In this document: piece by piece, positions 59,805 through 64,000 of the stretch | Layout of the letters: the number at the start of each line of letters is the position of its first letter | Position numbering within the stretch: position 1 is the stretch's first letter | NCBI GenBank assembly: GCA_964432885.1 | Contig: CAYSPG010000001.1 | Span: 1-64,000, forward strand | Reading direction: 5' to 3' | From: CAYSPG01 sp964432885 | GTDB taxonomy: Bacteria > Bacteroidota > Bacteroidia > AKYH767-A > OLB10 | DNA length: 64,000 bases | Position numbers and translations under genes: made by a program | The notes under the pieces: model-generated | Databases searched by the model: none | What the model saw: the letters and a program-made list of their open reading frames with translations, nothing else | Told to the model about the DNA's origin: nothing

Positions 59805-60347
59805 TTACTTTTCCTGTATTGGCGAGGCGACAGGTGGCAATGAGCCTGAATAGCTTGTACATGGTATAGTCCATGGGCAGTGTTCGTAGTAAATCAGATT
59901 TACATTTTCTATGGTTTTGTTTTCAATACGGATAATACCATCGCACTTACGCCACTCTTTTTCAAAACAGGCACTGTCAACCGAAATATTAATGTTGGGC
60001 TCAGGAAATTGAAGTTTTTTGATTTTGTATTCTTCCACAACACAATATAGCCCACTTGCAAGATACACGTTAAATACACCATTATCATCTGATGTAGCCT
60101 TTTGAATTATTTTCCCTTTTGAAAAATTTTTGTTCCCACGCTTTATATATATGGTTTTGTTTTTAAGCGGAATGGGTTGCCGCATTGATGCAAGCACTTC
60201 ATCACCTGGGTCGGCACCTCCGCAATAATCGGTACTTAGTTTTATTGTACCCGACACTTTATAGCGCGCGGCAGGCACTTTTTGTTGTGCCGCACACACA
60301 CATACAAACAGTAAAAGCAACACTAAAATTAACGGTAACCTATACAT
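59805..60347 (-). CDS. Secreted cysteine-containing protein of unknown function
   Basis: A 180-residue protein with signal peptide (about 1-20) and at least five cysteines in the mature part ('LSTDYCGGADPGDEV', 'LASGLYCVVEEYKIK', 'SACFEKEWRKCDGIIR', 'EHCPWTIPC'). A region 'KATSDDNGVFNVYLASGLYCVVEEYK' resembles the small beta-sandwich of carboxypeptidase regulatory-like domains, which are common in Bacteroidota surface proteins. There is no sorting domain or lipobox. Function unknown; periplasmic or surface location. It is convergent with the acyltransferase gene and divergent from ychF. Confidence 0.7.
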   Translation of the reverse strand: MYRLPLILVLLLLFVCVCAAQQKVPAARYKVSGTIKLSTDYCGGADPGDEVLASMRQPIPLKNKTIYIKRGNKNFSKGKIIQKATSDDNGVFNVYLASGLYCVVEEYKIKKLQFPEPNINISVDSACFEKEWRKCDGIIRIENKTIENVNLIYYEHCPWTIPCTSYSGSLPPVASPIQEK

Positions 60348-60463
60348 TTTTTAGCTTAAAAACAGGTTGGTAAAGATAGCGCTTATGGTTTGATTAAAAA
60401 GTTGCTCATCAAATGCTCCTTAACTTTGGTACCACGGTTGTCCGATTAATTATTGCTTTCTAA

Positions 60464-60556
60464 AAGAGATGCCTCCACTTCGCCCAAAAGTAGGCCCTCT
60501 CTACCACACGCACCTCTGCGTAACCTGTCATTCCGAGCCAAGTCGAGGAGTCTTTT
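60464..60556. repeat. Dispersed intergenic repeat, copy 2, with inverse partner
   Basis: AAGAGATGCCTCCACTTCG (60464-60482) is the inverse of the repeat seen at 134-168, and TGTCATTCCGAGCCAAGTCG with AGGAGTCTTTT (60526-60556) is a direct, diverged copy. The two halves can form a long imperfect hairpin upstream of ychF. Confidence 0.6.
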
Positions 60557-60663
60557 CTATTAGTCACACAACCATGATACAATTGCAAATTCAACCCTCA
60601 TATTTGTTTAACAATCTCACGCTTTTTCTACTACTTTCGCGCCCTCAAAAAAAAAATAAATTA

Positions 60664-61764
60664 ATGGGATTAAAGTGTGGAATAGTGGGCTTGCCTAATG
60701 TAGGAAAGTCAACCTTATTTAATTGCTTAAGTAATGCAAAGGCTCAGGCAGCCAATTTTCCATTTTGCACCATCGAACCTAACCTTGGTGTAATTACCGT
60801 GCCTGACGACAGATTGACTGTGCTTGAAAAATTAGTGAATCCGCAACGCGTGGTTCCAACAACTGTTGAAATTGTTGACATTGCCGGCCTTGTAAAAGGT
60901 GCCAGCAAAGGCGAAGGCCTGGGCAACCAGTTTTTGGCCAACATCAGAGAAACAGATGCCATTATACACGTGCTGCGCTGCTTTGATGATGATAATGTAG
61001 TGCATGTTGACGGCAGCGTAAATCCTGTTCGCGACAAAGACACCATTGATTACGAACTGCAGTTAAAAGACCTTGACACCATCGAAAAAAAAATAAAAAC
61101 CGTAGAGAAGGTAGCCAAAGTGGGCAACGATAAAGATGGAAAAAAAACGTATGATTTGCTGATGCATTTAAAAAAGCATCTGGAGTCAGGTCAATCGGTG
61201 CGAAGCGCATCTATTGCTAAAGAAGACAAACACTTTATTGACGATTGCTTTTTGCTTACCGATAAACCCGTTTTGTATGTATGCAATGTTGACGAAAAAT
61301 CAGTGGTCAACGGAAATAAACATGTGGATGCCGTACGCCAAAAAGTAAAAACCGAAAATGCCGAAGTGCTTGTAATAGCAGCAGCCATTGAAGCTGAAAT
61401 ATCCCAACTTGATACCTTTGAAGAAAGGCAAATGTTTTTAAACGATTTAGGATTAAAAGAATCGGGTGTAACAAAACTTATAAATGCTGCCTATCGCTTA
61501 TTGCAATTGCAAACCTATTTTACCGCAGGCGAAAAAGAAGTGCGTGCCTGGACCATTCATAAAGGCATGACAGCGCCACAGGCAGCAGGAGTAATACATA
61601 CCGATTTTGAAAAAGGCTTTATTCGTGCCGAAGTAATAAAATACACCGACTTTGTTTCTTTAGGATCAGAACTTGCATGTAAAGAAAACGGCAAACTTGC
61701 CGTTGAAGGAAAAGAGTATGTTGTAAACGATGGGGATGTAATGCACTTTAGGTTTAACGTGTAA
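60664..61764 (+). CDS. ychF: Redox-regulated ATPase YchF
   Basis: A 366-residue Obg-like P-loop ATPase. The G1 motif GLPNVGKST lies at residues 9-17, followed by 'FCTIEPNLGVITVPD', 'VDIAGLVKGASKGEGLGNQFL' and a C-terminal TGS domain ('VRAWTIHKGMTAPQAAGVIHTDFEKGFIRAEVI'). The typical G4 NKxD is replaced by CNVDE, which fits the ATP rather than GTP preference of this family. YchF interacts with ribosomes and is redox-sensitive. The ATG at 60664 is preferred; 65 upstream in-frame residues lie in repeat sequence. It is not obviously in an operon. Confidence 0.96.
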   Translation: MGLKCGIVGLPNVGKSTLFNCLSNAKAQAANFPFCTIEPNLGVITVPDDRLTVLEKLVNPQRVVPTTVEIVDIAGLVKGASKGEGLGNQFLANIRETDAIIHVLRCFDDDNVVHVDGSVNPVRDKDTIDYELQLKDLDTIEKKIKTVEKVAKVGNDKDGKKTYDLLMHLKKHLESGQSVRSASIAKEDKHFIDDCFLLTDKPVLYVCNVDEKSVVNGNKHVDAVRQKVKTENAEVLVIAAAIEAEISQLDTFEERQMFLNDLGLKESGVTKLINAAYRLLQLQTYFTAGEKEVRAWTIHKGMTAPQAAGVIHTDFEKGFIRAEVIKYTDFVSLGSELACKENGKLAVEGKEYVVNDGDVMHFRFNV

Positions 61765-61794
61765 TCAACACTTAGTCTTACTATTTCAAAAGAT

Positions 61795-61802
61795 TATATT
61801 TG
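61795..61802 (+). promoter_or_regulatory. Candidate -7 box for batD
   Basis: TATATTTG matches TAnnTTTG about 150 bases upstream of the batD start at 61955. The -33 region is not clear. It would give batD-batE its own promoter, separate from ychF. Confidence 0.35.
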
Positions 61803-61954
61803 CCTTATAAACTTTAACTAACCTTTAATAGCCTTTCCATTGAAATTTTTGTTTGCATATAGCAATTTTGCAATCATTACAACAAGTACTGTTTCACTTT
61901 TTTCTCATTTCATCAGTAATAATTTTATGCCCTTGTTTTAAATTGTAAAAAACA

Positions 61955-63787
61955 ATGTTTGTTAAAATGGACTATAGTTTTTTTAGATTTTTTTTGGCTT
62001 CATTTATGTTTCTTGGCTTAGGTGCCAATGCGGGAGAAATAAAGTTTACGGCTTCAACCAACCGCAATCCTGTTGGTACTGGCGAACAGTTTATCATTAC
62101 CTATTCAATAAACACCAATGCAAGCAACTTTGAGGCTCCGCCATTTAAAGACTTTAATGTGCTAAGCGGCCCTAACCAAAGCACCAGTATGCAAATTGTT
62201 AACGGCAGCATGAGCCAGTCTGTTGATATTACCTATTACCTGCAGGCTCGCACCGAAGGTACCTTTCGCATTGAGCCGGCTGCAATTATTGTAAACAATA
62301 CGCGCATAAAATCAAATCCGTTATCCATCACTGTTGTTAAGGGACAGGGCAAAGCACAAAACCAGCAACAAGATGGCGGCACCGATGCTACAGTTTCTTC
62401 ACAAAATGTTTTTTTGCGTGTTTCGGTTGATAAATCATCTGTTTATAGAGGCGAGGCATTGGTGGCTACTTACAAACTTTATACGCGGGTTAACATTGTA
62501 AATTATGCCATTGATAAGTTGCCGGCATTTAACGGCTTTTGGTCGCAAGAATTAAAAATGCCAGAGCAACTTGAATTGCACAATGAAAATTTAAACGGCC
62601 AGCAGTACAGGGTTGGAGTTATAAAAAAAGTGGTGTTATTTCCTCAGCAATCAGGTATACTAACGTTAGATCCAATGACAGGTCAGTGTATTGCGCGCAT
62701 ACAGCAACAGCGCAAACGCTCAAATAATCCTTTCGATATTTTTAACGACCCCTTCTTTTCATTTGGCAGTGCGCAGGATGTGCAGGTTCCTGTAAAATCC
62801 GACCCTTTAAAAATTAATGTAAAAGAACTTCCTCCAATAACTGATGCTTCGTTTAATGGCTCAGTAGGCCGATATACTATTGAAGCAAAACTTGATAAAT
62901 CAGAAATAAAAGCAAATGATGCTGCCACGCTTAAAATTAAAATAAGCGGGAAAGGAAATATAAAACTTATTGATGCTCCACAAATTTCAATTGCAACCGA
63001 CATTGAAAAGTACGACCCTAAAGTTGCCGACAATGTTTCGGTTTCAGAAGCTGGAGTATCAGGCAGCAAAACTTTTGAGTACCTGCTTATACCACGTCAC
63101 GAAGGTTCATATACCATAGACCCTATTCCGTTTACTTATTTTGATCTGGAAAAAAAGCAATATGTAAAATTATCAACCCAACCATTTACACTAAATGTAA
63201 AAGGAATTTCAGGTGATGCATCTGCCGCATCTTCTGTCTCTTCTTATCAAAATAAATCGGATGTAAAGTTGTTGGGAAAGGATATACGATTTATAAAAAC
63301 ATCGCCACTTACATTTAGTACCAGCCAGAATTTTTATGGTAGTTGGGCATATTACACATTGCTTGCGTTGCCTGCCGTGCTTTTACTCTCGGCAGCGGTT
63401 TATAAAAGACGCATTGATGCGTTAAAAGGAAATGTGGCTTACATGCGAAGTGCAAAAGCTACCAAAATGGCTCAAAAAAGATTATCGGTTGCTAAAAAAC
63501 ATCTTGACGAAAACAAACAGGATACTTTTTACGAGGAAATTTTTAAAGCGCTTTACGGTTACACGGCCGATAAACTGGCAATTAATTATGCTGACCTTAA
63601 CAAAGAAAATTTAAAGTCAGGGTTGTTGGCGCGAAGTGTGAAACCCGAAACCGCTGACAAATTGCTTGCAACTATTAATACATGTGAGTATGCTCGTTTT
63701 GCCTCGCAGCTTGCAAGTGCCGATGTAAAAAAAGTATATTCCGATTCGGTACATATCATCACTGAATTAGAAAACCAGCTTGTATGA
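61955..63787 (+). CDS. batD: BatD oxygen-tolerance protein
   Basis: A 610-residue membrane-anchored protein of the Bat (Bacteroides aerotolerance) system. Residues 1 to about 25 are a signal peptide. The large body has 'EIKFTASTNRNPVGTGEQFIITYSIN' and 'SVDKSSVYRGEALVATYKLYTRV' as repeated immunoglobulin-like beta-domains. A single transmembrane segment near residues 470-490 ('ALPAVLLLSAAVY') precedes a helical cytoplasmic tail. BatD is thought to act with BatA/B (VWA domain) proteins at the membrane. Here batA-batC do not precede it; ychF does. The ATG at 61955 or 61967 could be the start. Its stop overlaps the batE start (ATGA). Confidence 0.92.
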   Translation: MFVKMDYSFFRFFLASFMFLGLGANAGEIKFTASTNRNPVGTGEQFIITYSINTNASNFEAPPFKDFNVLSGPNQSTSMQIVNGSMSQSVDITYYLQARTEGTFRIEPAAIIVNNTRIKSNPLSITVVKGQGKAQNQQQDGGTDATVSSQNVFLRVSVDKSSVYRGEALVATYKLYTRVNIVNYAIDKLPAFNGFWSQELKMPEQLELHNENLNGQQYRVGVIKKVVLFPQQSGILTLDPMTGQCIARIQQQRKRSNNPFDIFNDPFFSFGSAQDVQVPVKSDPLKINVKELPPITDASFNGSVGRYTIEAKLDKSEIKANDAATLKIKISGKGNIKLIDAPQISIATDIEKYDPKVADNVSVSEAGVSGSKTFEYLLIPRHEGSYTIDPIPFTYFDLEKKQYVKLSTQPFTLNVKGISGDASAASSVSSYQNKSDVKLLGKDIRFIKTSPLTFSTSQNFYGSWAYYTLLALPAVLLLSAAVYKRRIDALKGNVAYMRSAKATKMAQKRLSVAKKHLDENKQDTFYEEIFKALYGYTADKLAINYADLNKENLKSGLLARSVKPETADKLLATINTCEYARFASQLASADVKKVYSDSVHIITELENQLV

Positions 63788-64000
63788 AAACACCGTTAAA
63801 CCTGTTTGTTTTAATTATTATTTCGCTAAGTGTAACCGCGAAGCAGAATTTTGAAATGGAATTTCAAAAGGCCAACAAACTTTACATGAGCCAGCAATAC
63901 CAGGCCGCTATTGTTGAGTACGAAAAAATGATTAAAGACGGTGTTAAGTCCTATGAACTATATTTTAACCTGGGCAATGCGTACTATAAAACATCAAACT
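63784..64000 (+). CDS. batE: BatE TPR protein, 5' part only
   Basis: The start ATG overlaps the batD stop (ATGA), which shows translational coupling. The visible 72 residues begin with a signal sequence (MKTPLNLFVLIIISLSVTA) and continue into a tetratricopeptide-like helix pair ('FQKANKLYMSQQYQAAIVEYEKMIKDGVKSYELYFNLGNAYYK'). This fits BatE, which combines TPR and SH3-like domains. The gene runs off the end of the window. Location should be periplasmic or membrane-bound. Confidence 0.85.
   Translation, partial: MKTPLNLFVLIIISLSVTAKQNFEMEFQKANKLYMSQQYQAAIVEYEKMIKDGVKSYELYFNLGNAYYKTSN

Overview
This is an AT-rich chromosomal window from a member of the phylum Bacteroidota, probably a gliding or pigmented group such as Chitinophagales, Sphingobacteriales or Cytophagales. 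Several things point there. Six predicted secreted proteins end in type IX secretion (T9SS) type A sorting domains. Several upstream regions carry the Bacteroidota -7 promoter box (TAnnTTTG), and Shine-Dalgarno sequences are almost absent. The window also has Omp28, DUF6029, BatD/BatE, YkgJ and SirB1 proteins, and part of a flexirubin-type pigment gene set. Most genes are ordinary and intact. I see no CRISPR array, prophage or complete transposase.

Layout. 1-9034: a repeat-rich start, isocitrate dehydrogenase, two secreted T9SS proteins, ndk, nrnA, an OPT transporter and a thioredoxin lipoprotein. 9100-18674: two more T9SS proteins around rlpA, an IS5-like MITE, a methylcrotonyl-CoA-type carboxylase beta subunit, an M32 carboxypeptidase, a small lipoprotein, a HEAT-repeat protein and arginase. 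18757-21695: arginine decarboxylase (divergent from arginase), a PF13454-type FAD protein and tRNA-Lys(CTT). 21744-26995: an FdhF/YdeP-type molybdopterin oxidoreductase, a propeller lipoprotein, a small conserved protein and FdhD, all on the minus strand. 28000-31815: a minus-strand operon of a T9SS protein, a TlpA thioredoxin, a DUF6029 outer-membrane protein and an Omp28 lipoprotein. 32180-34370: der and era.

34459-48433 is the most distinctive block. It holds a DarA-like flavoprotein, a small exported unknown, a flavin halogenase, a CrtI/retinol-saturase-like oxidoreductase, two small unknowns, a three-domain MMPL exporter/acyltransferase/methyltransferase fusion, a tyrosine-ammonia-lyase-like enzyme, a FabG-like ketoreductase and a ketosynthase. 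Together these would supply a 4-hydroxycinnamate starter, extend and reduce it, halogenate, O-acylate or methylate it, and export it, as in flexirubin/aryl-polyene synthesis. Acyl carrier proteins, DarB, a CLF, the ligase and the dehydratase are not in this window, so the pathway must be split or incomplete.

48459-64000: YkgJ, a Rid-family protein, GNAT, an exonuclease-GIY-YIG protein, a small ORF with its own terminator, an RNA methyltransferase, an outer-membrane protein and SirB1. These are followed by the translation operon thrS-infC-rpmI-rplT (infC with an apparent AUA start), an acyltransferase with an anomalous 5' end, ychF, batD and the start of batE.

Between genes the window is rich in repeats: heptamer tandem arrays next to start codons, short tetraloop palindromes, a MITE with target-site duplication, a second small inverted-repeat insertion, and duplicated fragments of gene ends.
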